Positions 36,264 to 44,575 of a stretch of 64,000 bases of DNA are shown here, piece by piece. Every line of letters starts with the position of its first letter. Positions within the stretch are counted from its first letter, which is position 1. The notes under the pieces were generated by a model. The model searched no databases. It saw only the letters and a program-made list of their open reading frames with translations, and was not told the DNA's origin. Both the position numbers and the translations under genes were made by a program. The stretch lies in the NCBI RefSeq assembly GCF_039939195.1, contig NZ_JBDUUH010000002.1:248001-312000 (forward strand), given 5' to 3'. The stretch is from Foliimonas ilicis. Lineage in GTDB: Bacteria; Pseudomonadota; Alphaproteobacteria; Rhizobiales; Rhizobiaceae.

Positions 36264-37244
36264 ATGCCTAAAAATTGGAACACACAGAACATTCCGTCCC
36301 AGCGGGGTCGTACGATCGTCGTCACCGGCACTGGCGGTCTCGGCTTCGAAGACGCACTCGCGCTTGCCAGGGCCGGTGGCGATGTGATCATCGCCGGTAG
36401 AAACCCCGTGAAGGGGGCCGAGGCAATCAGGCGGATCAAACAGGATGTGCCAGCCGCCACCGTGTCCTTTGAGCCGGTAGATCTGGGAGACCTGAGCTCA
36501 ATCGCGGCATTCGGCACACGCGTTGCCGCTATCCGTGAGAAGGTCGACGTCCTGATCAACAATGCGGGCGTAATGACGCCACCAACACGGAAGACTACTG
36601 CTGACGGGTTCGAACTGCAGTTCGGAACCAACTATCTGGGCCACTTTGCCCTGACAGCACATCTTCTGCCGCTCCTCATGCGCGGAACAATGCCTCGCGT
36701 CGTCACCCTTTCGAGCATCGCCGTTCGCGGCAACGGCGTCGCGATAAACTTCAATGACCTGCAGGCCGAGCGAGAATACAAGCCGATGCCGGTTTACGGC
36801 CAGTCCAAGCTGGCCTGCCTGATGTTCGCACTCGAGCTGCAGCGCCGGAGCGACGCCGCCGGCTGGGGCATCGCGAGTATTGCTGCCCATCCCGGTGTCT
36901 CGCGGACGGAACTTCTGCACAATGCGCCGGGTCGCCGCAGTGCCCAGGGTCTCCTTCGCTCGATGCTTTGGTTCTTGTTTCAACCTGCGGCGCAAGGCGC
37001 CCTCCCGACCTTGTTCGCGGCAACATCTCCTGATGCCCGTAAAGGCGGGTACTACGGCCCTAACAAACTCGGCGAAACGCGCGGATACCCATCTGAAGCG
37101 AAAATTCCTCAGCAAGCCTTGGAGGACCATGTCGCCAGTCGGCTTTGGGACGTGTCCGAGGAACTGGCAGGCGTCAAATTCGCCGACAAGCCTCTGCCAA
37201 CCACCATCACTCCGGATGCGCCCGCCGCCAATCGCGAGGTTTAA
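36264..37244 (+). CDS. SDR, retinol-dehydrogenase/WW-oxidoreductase-like
   Basis: A 326-residue SDR: VVTGTGGLGFEDALALARAGG at the start (nucleotide site), NNAGVM, catalytic Ser in LSSIAV and Tyr-x3-Lys in YGQSK, plus a longer C-terminal part (YYGPNKLGETRGYP) typical of the retinol-dehydrogenase-like group. The glycine motif is TGTGGLG rather than TGxxxGIG. AAAGGA precedes the ATG. The next gene starts 3 bases after its stop, so they share an operon. Confidence 0.86.
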   Translation: MPKNWNTQNIPSQRGRTIVVTGTGGLGFEDALALARAGGDVIIAGRNPVKGAEAIRRIKQDVPAATVSFEPVDLGDLSSIAAFGTRVAAIREKVDVLINNAGVMTPPTRKTTADGFELQFGTNYLGHFALTAHLLPLLMRGTMPRVVTLSSIAVRGNGVAINFNDLQAEREYKPMPVYGQSKLACLMFALELQRRSDAAGWGIASIAAHPGVSRTELLHNAPGRRSAQGLLRSMLWFLFQPAAQGALPTLFAATSPDARKGGYYGPNKLGETRGYPSEAKIPQQALEDHVASRLWDVSEELAGVKFADKPLPTTITPDAPAANREV

Positions 37245-37247
37245 TCC

Positions 37248-37886
37248 GTGGACCCGCTCGGAAGCCTCATCGACTGGATCGCGGCATACGGCGTGCTCGG
37301 CCTGTTCGCCATAGGACTGGCGGAGCGCTTCGTTCCTGCTCTACCATCCTACGGCGTCCTGGTCGCCATCGGCATTGCTGCTGTCGACAACGCCTGGTCC
37401 GTTCCTGTTGCGATCGCCGTAACGACAGCCGGCAGCTTTTGCGGAGGCCTCGCCTTCTACCTGCTCGTTCGGGCCATGGGGCAGGATAAATCCGTCCGGC
37501 TCTTGTACCGGCTTGGTCGGTTGCTGGGGCTATCGCCGGCGCGGATCGACAGAACGCTGGCATCGTTCCGGTCGCGCGAGCGAACCCTAATCTTCATCTC
37601 ACAACTTATCCCGACAGTGCGCCTGATAGCGCCATTGGTCGCTGGGCTCGTTCACGCGGATTTCCGACGATTTGCCAGTGGAACCGTGCTGGGCATCGCC
37701 CTCTGGAATGGGCTGTTCATCGCCGTCGGGCACTATGCCGTGCTGGCAGCTCCGGGGCTGAACGCATCAACTTTGGCGATCAAGGTGTTGGTCCTCCTCA
37801 TCGCAACCGAGGTGCTGCTGGCGCTGGCCTGGCGATGGGCAGCTCGTTGCCCGGCGCGCGAAGTCGTGCGGGAGAACCGGTCATGA
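37248..37886 (+). CDS. DedA-family membrane protein
   Basis: A 212-residue DedA/VTT-domain protein: early segment E-x-F-x-P-x-L-P (ERFVPALPSYG), a conserved central Gly motif (GGLAFYLLVRAMG), and the signature arginine-proline region FISQLIPTVRLIAPLVAGL. DedA proteins are membrane transporters/flippases linked to lipid and proton homeostasis. It starts at GTG 37248, three bases after the SDR stop, and its stop overlaps the methyltransferase ATG by 4 bases, so translation is coupled. Confidence 0.85.
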   Translation: MDPLGSLIDWIAAYGVLGLFAIGLAERFVPALPSYGVLVAIGIAAVDNAWSVPVAIAVTTAGSFCGGLAFYLLVRAMGQDKSVRLLYRLGRLLGLSPARIDRTLASFRSRERTLIFISQLIPTVRLIAPLVAGLVHADFRRFASGTVLGIALWNGLFIAVGHYAVLAAPGLNASTLAIKVLVLLIATEVLLALAWRWAARCPAREVVRENRS

Positions 37887-38548
37887 CTAACAAGACCGCT
37901 GAAGCCTTCCACTTCTTTCGCGCGTGGCTGGCGGAGCCGCTGCGCGTCGCGGCCGTAACGCCGTCCGGACGCGCGCTGTCCGCATTAATGACCGCCGAGA
38001 TCTCGGCTGACACGGGGCCAGTCATCGAGCTTGGTCCCGGAACGGGCGTATTCACGCACGCCCTCATCCAGCGAGGCGTGGCGGAACCGAACCTCGTCCT
38101 CATCGAATGCGGCTCGGACTTCGCTGCCAAGCTTAGAGTTCGCTTTCCCAGTGCGAGAACGATGCAGATGGACGCCGCCAAGCTGCGGCACATCAAACTC
38201 TTCGATCGCACCCTGGCGGGCGCGGTGCTCAGCGGCCTTCCGGTTCTCTCGATGCCGGCGCGGAAAGTCATCGCAATTCTCGACGGCGCGTTCGGGCATC
38301 TGCACCCCGAGGGAGCATTCTACCAGTTCACCTATGGTCCACGATGCCCGATACCACGGTCCTTGCTCGACCGGATGGGCCTGAAGGCTACCCACGTCGG
38401 ACATACCTTCGCAAACATCCCCCCCGCTGCCGTCTATCGAATTCGCCGCCGCACGCCGCGACGCGCGTCAGCCCAAATGCTTCGTTTACAAATGTCGCCC
38501 GCCGACGAATGGCCATCGGCCCCCGGGCGGCCGTCCAATGATCAATAG
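37883..38548 (+). CDS. Class I SAM-dependent methyltransferase, PmtA-like
   Basis: A 221-residue methyltransferase: glycine motif VIELGPGTGVFT at about 47-58, then the E-C-G-S-D region and a Rossmann core. The beginning (FFRAWLAEPLRVAAVTPSGRAL) matches phospholipid N-methyltransferases of the rhizobial PmtA/rRNA-adenine-methylase-like type, so the substrate may be a phospholipid such as phosphatidylethanolamine; not proven. It overlaps the DedA gene by 4 bases, and the pairing with a membrane lipid protein supports a lipid role. Confidence 0.78.
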   Translation: MTNKTAEAFHFFRAWLAEPLRVAAVTPSGRALSALMTAEISADTGPVIELGPGTGVFTHALIQRGVAEPNLVLIECGSDFAAKLRVRFPSARTMQMDAAKLRHIKLFDRTLAGAVLSGLPVLSMPARKVIAILDGAFGHLHPEGAFYQFTYGPRCPIPRSLLDRMGLKATHVGHTFANIPPAAVYRIRRRTPRRASAQMLRLQMSPADEWPSAPGRPSNDQ

Positions 38549-38628
38549 GCGCAACCGGACCATCTGTGATCATCCGCTGAAGCAAAAAGGGGTCGCTTGG
38601 CCCAGAGCCGCTTATTTGAGGAGCTCAT

Positions 38629-38991
38629 ATGCATACCTATCTAGCCTACGGTGCGTTCGGCTGGCTGACTTTCACTGGCGTCGCCCATTTTCTGGTCGAC
38701 GTCGTATCGCAGTATCTGCGGGGCAAGCGCCCACCCAATGTCGAAACCACGCTGTATTACGGCTTGAACTCGGCGTTTGCCCTCGGGCAGGTGCTGTTCG
38801 GACTGATATGCCTCTGGATTGCCTGGCGGCAGCCCCGTTTTCTCGGAGAGCCCCCCGTGGTCGCGCTATGCTTGGCAGCAGCAGCGGGCTGGCTCGCTAT
38901 CACCTTCGCCTTCATGGGATACTGGGAACCGAAACTGAACGCCGGACTTTTCGCGGCTCTTCTTATCGCCGCGATCCTCTTCGGGCGATGA
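38629..38991 (+). CDS. Small four-helix membrane protein
   Basis: A 120-residue hydrophobic protein with four membrane segments (about 7-25, 45-65, 75-95, 100-118) and a short charged loop RGKRPPNVE after the first. No domain I recognise. The ribosome site TTGAGGAG lies 5-8 bases before the ATG. It follows the methyltransferase by 80 bases and ends 21 bases before a LysR gene on the same strand. Confidence 0.7.
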   Translation: MHTYLAYGAFGWLTFTGVAHFLVDVVSQYLRGKRPPNVETTLYYGLNSAFALGQVLFGLICLWIAWRQPRFLGEPPVVALCLAAAAGWLAITFAFMGYWEPKLNAGLFAALLIAAILFGR

Positions 38992-39012
38992 GGTCTGAAC
39001 GGAGGGCGGCGT

Positions 39013-39972
39013 ATGCCTGACCTCTCCCTCGATCTCCGCTTCTTGCGATACGCAATCATCGCCGCGGAACAAGGCAGCTTCCGTCGCGCTGCTGCGGCAC
39101 TGGACATATCACAGTCCACGATCAGTCGCCGGGTTCAGCTTCTGGAAAGCCGGTTGGGCACACCGATCTTTGAAAGGCATCCGACTGGAGTGAGACCCAC
39201 GGAGGCCGGTCAGCATTTTCTTCGGGATGCCGCAGCCGGCGCCGAGATAGTAGAACGAGCAGTCCAAGAGCTTTCGCGCGGGCCACAAGGCGATCGCGGC
39301 GCAATTCGCGTCGGCTTCCTCTCATCAATATCAGGTGGTTTCCTTAGTGAACTCGTCACAGCCTTCCGCGCCCATTATCCAAATATCGAACTGCGATTTG
39401 TGGAAGACACACCACGCGCCCACATCGCCGCCGTGCTGAAAGGGCATCTGGATGCCGCGTTTATCCCGGGCAACCCGGAGGCAAACGGGTGCATTACTCT
39501 CTTACTGTGCATGGAGAGGATCTTTCTCGTACTACCCGCTGACCATCCCTTGGCGGGAATCGATGTCATTCCGTGGGATGACATCAAGCGGGAGCGTTTC
39601 ATTGTCAGCGCGAGCGGTTCCGGACCGACGGTCGAAGACTATCTGGTAAAGCAACTCGCAGACGTCGGCTTTCGTCCGTATATCCAGGTTCATCATGTCG
39701 GTCGCGAAAACCTCATAAACCTCGTCGCGAAGGGTTTCGGCCTCACGCTAACGAGCAGTCCGACAATCAGCACCGTGTTTCCTGGCGTAGTTTTCCGGCC
39801 GGTCGAGGGTCCTGACGACCATATCCCGATGAGCGCCCTCTGGGCCGCTCACAATCGAAATCCGGCGCTGACCCGCCTTATCGATCTCAGTCGACGCATG
39901 CGGAGGGCGCCAGCTCCCGTTCCGACGACAGTGTTATCGCGAGCGCAGGGCAATGACCCTGCGGAGTTATAG
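39013..39972 (+). CDS. LysR-family transcriptional regulator
   Basis: A 319-residue LysR protein: HTH at about 8-65 (QGSFRRAAAALDISQSTISRRVQLLE, then LGTPIFERHPTGV), an effector domain starting with GAIRVGF at about 95, and a long tail. GGAGGG precedes the ATG. It differs from the two earlier LysR proteins in its recognition helix and belongs to the benzoate/catechol-type subgroup by appearance. It probably controls the operon 36264-38991 or the SDR that follows. Confidence 0.88.
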   Translation: MPDLSLDLRFLRYAIIAAEQGSFRRAAAALDISQSTISRRVQLLESRLGTPIFERHPTGVRPTEAGQHFLRDAAAGAEIVERAVQELSRGPQGDRGAIRVGFLSSISGGFLSELVTAFRAHYPNIELRFVEDTPRAHIAAVLKGHLDAAFIPGNPEANGCITLLLCMERIFLVLPADHPLAGIDVIPWDDIKRERFIVSASGSGPTVEDYLVKQLADVGFRPYIQVHHVGRENLINLVAKGFGLTLTSSPTISTVFPGVVFRPVEGPDDHIPMSALWAAHNRNPALTRLIDLSRRMRRAPAPVPTTVLSRAQGNDPAEL

Positions 39973-40089
39973 CCCAACGCAAGCGAGGTTCGATCGTCGC
40001 TCACCTTCCCGTCTTGGTCGCTCGGCATCGCAAAGCAATGCCTGTTGAACCAAACCGCATTGTCGATACCGCCCACAAAGGAACCGAAA

Positions 40090-41049
40090 ATGCCGACTGT
40101 ACTGATCACCGGCGGCCATAAGGGGCTTGGCTTGGAAGCCACCCGTAAAATCGCCGAACAGGGCGACTTCGACATCATCATTGCGGGCCGAAACCGGGAG
40201 GAAGTCGAGTCCGCCGCTAGCGATCTGCGGGCGCGATACCGCACCACGCTCAAAACGGTAATTCTCGACGTGTCCTCGCTAGTATCCGTCCGAGAGGCTG
40301 CTGCAGCAATCCAGACTCTGGTCCGCAATGACGACGTTTCGCCCCTGCAGGTGCTTATGCTCAACGCCGGCGCACAGTTCATGGGACAGATCGAGTTCAG
40401 CGTGGACGGCTATGAAAACACGTTCGCGACCAATTGCCTCGGGCATTTCCTCCTGCTGAATCTGTTGCTCGCCAACATGCAGGATGGCGGGCGCATCGTT
40501 TTCACCGCAAGTGGGACACACGATCCCGACACGATGGACGGCAAAATGGTCGGTGCTGCCGTGGAGCCGGATGCCTTCAGCCTGGCCCATCAAGGAAAGG
40601 GAGGGAAGCCTATCTCGGGCGGCAAGCGCTATGCCACCTCCAAGCTCTGCACCATGCTCTACGCTTATGAACTGGACCGTCGGCTGCGGGCGAGCGGCTC
40701 GTCGCTCCAGTCCATTGCCTTCGATCCAGGCCTGATTGTGGAGACGTCGCTCATAAGATCGGCACCGGCAGCTGCCCAGTGGTTAATGCGAACCGCCCCG
40801 GTAAAGGCGGCGTTGAGAGCCTTAGGCGTCACGATGGGAAGCATCGCGTTTTCGGGTGACGCGCTAGCCCGGGTCGCCATTGATCCCTCTTTCTCAAGTG
40901 CCTCCGGTAAATACGTTCAGTCGAGGAACGGCCGGTTGATTGAAGCCCGCTCGTCGGCCATGTCCCACGATATAAGACGCGCACGGAAGCTCTGGTCGGA
41001 CTCTGAAGCTCTCGTCGAACTCAGTCCGCATCAACAAAAAGAAGCCTGA
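40090..41049 (+). CDS. SDR, protochlorophyllide-reductase-like
   Basis: A 319-residue SDR: LITGGHKGLGLEATRKIAE at the start, N-A-G (LNAGAQFM), Ser in FTASGTHDP and Tyr-x3-Lys in YATSK, with an extended substrate region after LIVETSL as in protochlorophyllide- and retinol-reductase-like SDRs. The ATG at 40090 has AAAGGA 8 bases upstream; the frame could open 15 codons earlier. It is the last metabolic gene before the defence module. Confidence 0.86.
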   Translation: MPTVLITGGHKGLGLEATRKIAEQGDFDIIIAGRNREEVESAASDLRARYRTTLKTVILDVSSLVSVREAAAAIQTLVRNDDVSPLQVLMLNAGAQFMGQIEFSVDGYENTFATNCLGHFLLLNLLLANMQDGGRIVFTASGTHDPDTMDGKMVGAAVEPDAFSLAHQGKGGKPISGGKRYATSKLCTMLYAYELDRRLRASGSSLQSIAFDPGLIVETSLIRSAPAAAQWLMRTAPVKAALRALGVTMGSIAFSGDALARVAIDPSFSSASGKYVQSRNGRLIEARSSAMSHDIRRARKLWSDSEALVELSPHQQKEA

Positions 41050-41057
41050 GCTGAGAA

Positions 41058-41288
41058 TCAAGCTGCCTTCGGCAGCGCGGCGCGGTACCGTCCGTAACCA
41101 ACTTTTACGAGCAGTCCTTCCTCACACATCTTCGAGAGATAGCATCGCGGAATGCCGATGTCCGTGAGATCACCGGTCCTTACCTCGCCTCGCTCGCGCG
41201 CCAAAGCAACGGCGCGATCCCGAAGGGATGGTGGCGGTCCGCCGGCAAGGCGTAGCGCTTCTGCGCGGTCCCGGTCACGTTTTCGCAT
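41058..41288 (-). CDS. Small AbiEi-type winged-helix protein, copy 1
   Basis: A 76-residue protein whose C-terminal half (ALARERGEVRTGDLTDIGIPRCYLSKMCEEGLLVKVGYGRYR) is the winged-helix domain found at the N-terminus of AbiEi-type type IV antitoxins. The rest of an AbiEi protein and an AbiEii toxin are absent. An almost identical gene lies at 51685-51915, and the two are part of 308-bp direct repeats that bracket the defence module. It may act as a stand-alone DNA-binding protein. Confidence 0.65.
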   Translation of the reverse strand: MRKRDRDRAEALRLAGGPPPSLRDRAVALARERGEVRTGDLTDIGIPRCYLSKMCEEGLLVKVGYGRYRAALPKAA

Positions 41289-41367
41289 TTGCGGCCGTTG
41301 TGGCGTGACCAGTCGTAGTGCTATGGCGAATTCGTAATTCGTAGGTTCGTCGACCCGGGCGAGCCAC
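41060..41367. repeat. Left direct repeat of the defence module (DR-L)
   Basis: This stretch matches 51687-51994 in the same orientation over about 308 bases with scattered substitutions, roughly nine in ten bases identical by eye. It covers the AbiEi-type gene and about 80 bases beyond it, ending in GTTCGTCGACCC-x-GGCGAGCCAC. After the last common base (41367 and 51994) the sequences differ completely. The two copies lie 10,627 bases apart. Confidence 0.85.
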
Positions 41368-41714
41368 GCTTTTCCTACGCCATGGCGCGATATTGCGCGC
41401 CAACGTGCGATTTTTCGCTACTCACGTTCGACGAAAATGCCACTGGTTTAGCCAGCGTGCATTTTGAGCCGAGCTCGAAACAGACGTAGAATATGCGTCG
41501 GGACGCCCACCGCCAATCCCTGCAGACCGTCAGTCGCGGAATTGGCGCTTCTAGCGAAGAAAGACAGGCAATCGGCGGCGAGTTTCGGCTTGGCGAATGA
41601 CCGTCAGTGAGTCGACCGCCCCGCCCCTGCCCTCACCGGTCACTCTCCTTAAACCTGCCGTCCCGAGGCCGCTTGCGGCACACGTCCACCACTCTGCAGA
41701 AACCAGCCTCTCTT
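41368..41714. other. Intergenic region between DR-L and the helicase operator
   Basis: About 350 bases without a convincing gene. It is less GC-rich than the cargo to the left and probably contains the helicase promoter near its right end. I see no known RNA or mobile-element end in it. Confidence 0.4.
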
Positions 41715-41738
41715 GTATCATATGGCATCGTATGATAC
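41715..41738. promoter_or_regulatory. Palindromic operator in front of the HTH-helicase
   Basis: Perfect 8-bp inverted repeat GTATCATA / TATGATAC with an 8-base spacer, 25 bases before the helicase ATG and just ahead of its ribosome site (AGGAG at 41751-41755). The position overlaps a probable promoter, so a bound protein would repress. The HTH at the helicase's own N-terminus is a candidate ligand, which would make the gene autoregulated. Confidence 0.6.
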
Positions 41739-41762
41739 GTTTCGATAAATAGGAGTTCCATC

Positions 41763-43763
41763 ATGGCCGACGAATGGATGACGATAGAGGACGCGTCGCG
41801 TTACCTGCAGCTTGGTAAGACCGCCCTATACGACCTGGCACGAGAGGGAACCCTCCCGTCAAACAAGGTCGGCAGTAAATGGCTGTTCAGCAAAACCGAT
41901 CTGGATGCTTGGGTCCGATCCAATATCCCGCTTGAGCAGTACTTCCTAAAGACGCCGGCTCATATCGAGGAAAACCTTCAGCTGCGGGAGCCTCAGGTCG
42001 AAGCTTACCAGATTCTGTACGAATACTTCAAAGCGGGCGGTAAAACGGCGATAATTCAGATTCCCGTAGGCTGCGGGAAATCAGGCATTGCGGCGATCGC
42101 GCCGTTCGGAATCGCAAAAGGACGCGTGCTGGTCGTCGCGCCGAACCTCACCATCAAGGAAGGCCTCTTCGAGGCTTTGGACGTCACCAACCGGCAAAAG
42201 TGCTTCTGGCGGAAACGGAACATCCTTACCGATGAAGCCATGATCGGCGGCCCATTCGCGACAACGCTGGACACTGGAAACCTGTCGGTTTGCGAGAAAT
42301 CCCACTTCATCGTATCGAACGTCCAGCAGCTCGCCACCAACACTGAAAAATGGCTCCACAAGTTCCCCAAGGACTTTATTGACCTCATCATCGTGGATGA
42401 GGCTCACCATTCGCCCGCCGAAAGCTGGAAGAAGGTCCTTGAGCACTTCGATCAGGCGCGCGTGATAAACATGACCGCAACGCCTTTCCGTGGCGACGGT
42501 CAGGAAATCGACGGGGACCTCGTCTACCGATACCCATTCAAGAAGGCCACGTTCAAGGGCTATATTAAGCGCATTACCGCAAGTTATGCTGCACCGACGG
42601 AACTGGAGTTCACTGCAAAGGGTGAGACCAAAGTCTACACGTTGGACGATGTGCTCGCGATGAAAGATAAGGACTGGTTCAGCCGAGGGATTGCGCTTTC
42701 CGATCCTTGCAACCAGACCATCGTCGATAACAGTCTTGAAAAGCTGGAATTGCTGAGAGAGACCGGCACGGCGCACCAACTGATCGCCGTCGCCTGCAGC
42801 GTCAACCACGCCCGTAGAATCACCGCAATGTACGAGGCGCGGGGATTCAAGGCAGACCTCATTTACAGTGAGATGGACGAGGATAAGAAGGTCGACGTCA
42901 AACGCCGGCTGACAAGCGGCGAACTTGACTGCATCGTCCAGGTGCAGATGCTTGGTGAAGGTTTTGACCATCCCAAACTGAGCGTCGCAGCGATCTTCCG
43001 CCCTTTCCGGACTTTGGCGCCATACATCCAGTTTGTCGGGCGAATCCTGCGTGTGATCGTGCAGAACAGCCCCGGGCACCCGGACAACTACGGCCACGTC
43101 GTCACCCACGCCGGCATGAACCTCGATGAACGACTGCGTGAATTCAAGCTGTTTGAAAGCGATGACCAGAAATTCTGGGAAGATGTCATCGGAGGCAAGG
43201 AGCCTGAACCGGCAGCAGAAGTTAAGTCCGGCGAGGCTCGAATGAAACTGTCCGAACAGGTCGTGGTCAACTACGAGATCGTCGACTCATTAATCGAAGA
43301 GCAATTCACCTCCGCCGAACAGGAAGACATCATCAGAGAATTGCGTGAAAACCTCGAGCGATTGGGGCTGGACCCCGATCAGGCCGAGGCCATCGTGCTT
43401 GCGCGTTCCACCGCCCAGACGACATCGAGGGCTGCGCAGCCGTATCAGAAGCTACCAATCCGCGAATGGGAGATGCGCAGGAAGGGCCTCAATGAAGAGG
43501 TCAACCGCGCTGCGAACCTGCTCGTAAACAGACTGGGCATTAACCGCGCTGGTCGGGAAATCATAAATAGCGGGATTCCAGCTACAAACAATTTCGTCGC
43601 GGCTGTCACGCTCATCAACAAAGAGTTGAAAAAGAATAATCAAAAGCAGCGTAAGGACTGGTCAACTGAGGAGTTCGAAGGGGCGATAAAAAGCCTTGAA
43701 GAGATTCTCAACCTGCTGACGAAGAGGTATAAGGGGATTCTGGGTGCCAAAGCCAAAGGGTAA
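41763..43763 (+). CDS. SF2 DEAH-box helicase with N-terminal excisionase-like HTH
   Basis: A 666-residue protein. Residues about 5-55 are an excisionase/MerR-like HTH (MTIEDASRYLQLGKTALYDLAREG, then KWLFSKTDLDAW), as in AlpA or Xis proteins. From about 75 a superfamily 2 helicase follows: motif I PVGCGKS at 101-107, DEAH at 212-215, TAT at 238-240, GEGFDHP at 398-404 and QFVGRILR at 423-430. The C-terminal 200 residues, with helical Glu/Arg-rich stretches, are not recognised. A Cys-rich small gene overlaps its end. The fusion of a DNA-sequence-reading HTH to a helicase, next to known defence genes, suggests an antiviral role. Inference. Confidence 0.85.
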   Translation: MADEWMTIEDASRYLQLGKTALYDLAREGTLPSNKVGSKWLFSKTDLDAWVRSNIPLEQYFLKTPAHIEENLQLREPQVEAYQILYEYFKAGGKTAIIQIPVGCGKSGIAAIAPFGIAKGRVLVVAPNLTIKEGLFEALDVTNRQKCFWRKRNILTDEAMIGGPFATTLDTGNLSVCEKSHFIVSNVQQLATNTEKWLHKFPKDFIDLIIVDEAHHSPAESWKKVLEHFDQARVINMTATPFRGDGQEIDGDLVYRYPFKKATFKGYIKRITASYAAPTELEFTAKGETKVYTLDDVLAMKDKDWFSRGIALSDPCNQTIVDNSLEKLELLRETGTAHQLIAVACSVNHARRITAMYEARGFKADLIYSEMDEDKKVDVKRRLTSGELDCIVQVQMLGEGFDHPKLSVAAIFRPFRTLAPYIQFVGRILRVIVQNSPGHPDNYGHVVTHAGMNLDERLREFKLFESDDQKFWEDVIGGKEPEPAAEVKSGEARMKLSEQVVVNYEIVDSLIEEQFTSAEQEDIIRELRENLERLGLDPDQAEAIVLARSTAQTTSRAAQPYQKLPIREWEMRRKGLNEEVNRAANLLVNRLGINRAGREIINSGIPATNNFVAAVTLINKELKKNNQKQRKDWSTEEFEGAIKSLEEILNLLTKRYKGILGAKAKG

Positions 43764-44004
43764 AACACCTTCGCTCCTTTCGATGTCAACAGGATCGCCA
43801 GTCTTGCACACCTGTGGCAAGGCTACGAACTGCGACCGCTGCAAAGTGCGAATTCCGACAGCGGCGGTTTGTTTCCAAATCCCGAAGCAGAAGAGCGGCT
43901 TCACTGCCTACCCAATCTTCTGCATCGCCTGCACGAAAGAGATACTGGAAAAGACGAAGAGCGACCTGTTGGCGATTGAGGTCGTCGTGCAAGTTCAGCA
44001 ATGA
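43744..44004 (+). CDS. Small Cys-rich (zinc-ribbon-like) protein overlapping the helicase gene
   Basis: An 86-residue protein starting at a GTG inside the last 20 bases of the helicase gene, so translation is probably coupled. It holds Cys-x2-Cys pairs at CDRC (about 30-33) and CIAC (about 60-63), plus single Cys residues, consistent with a zinc ribbon, and hydrophobic strands between them. No family recognised. By position it is the likely partner or regulator of the helicase. Confidence 0.62.
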   Translation: MPKPKGKTPSLLSMSTGSPVLHTCGKATNCDRCKVRIPTAAVCFQIPKQKSGFTAYPIFCIACTKEILEKTKSDLLAIEVVVQVQQ

Positions 44005-44035
44005 TCGGGCACGGGCACCATAAATCGCCTCTAGC

Positions 44036-44506
44036 TCAACGTTGCGTTCTGTGCCGAACTTTAGTCTTGGCCAAAATCCGTCGATTGATCTTCTCTTTCC
44101 ACGCCGTCTGAGCCTGGGAGAGCTTGCGCTTCAGCACCGTCTGCTTGAGGAAGGTATATTCCTTTTCGCCGAACAAGTAGCCGCTGCGCCACGCGTGTTC
44201 GATTAGATCGTGGTTGGCGTTAGCGCTGATGTCGGCAGCGATGCGCTTTAGGCCGTCGAAGAGGTTGCCGGTATCGATCTGGATGAAACGGTTGATGCAT
44301 ACGTTGCCGACGTACGTTGCATTCCCGTTCAGCCGGTTGCGGATGTAGCAGTGCTCCTTGATCTCTTGTCCGCACGGACAGTTATCGAATTCATCACTGA
44401 TTTCGATCGCTTCGAGGAACCATTCCGACCTGGCGACGTCAAACACCCGCGAGACCGAAAGCGGAAGAATGTGCGCCTTGAGGCGCTCAAAGTTATGGCT
44501 TTCCAT
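44036..44506 (-). CDS. Protein with a Cys-rich VGN-C motif, function unknown
   Basis: A 156-residue protein convergent with the helicase operon. Its middle carries CPCGQEIKEHCYIRNRLNG followed by YVGNVCINRF, a C-x-C-G ... C-x-I-R-N ... VGN-x-C pattern that I recall from uncharacterised phage, giant-virus and bacterial proteins, probably a metal site. The rest is a helical, Lys/Arg-rich C-terminus (LKRKLSQAQTAWKEKINRRIL). No gene context beyond the defence island. Confidence 0.6.
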   Translation of the reverse strand: MESHNFERLKAHILPLSVSRVFDVARSEWFLEAIEISDEFDNCPCGQEIKEHCYIRNRLNGNATYVGNVCINRFIQIDTGNLFDGLKRIAADISANANHDLIEHAWRSGYLFGEKEYTFLKQTVLKRKLSQAQTAWKEKINRRILAKTKVRHRTQR

Positions 44507-44575
44507 AGACCGACCTTAGCTCCCCGCGTCGAACACAGCTCCCTTTGAAGACATAAATTATATTACCTTGAGGGA

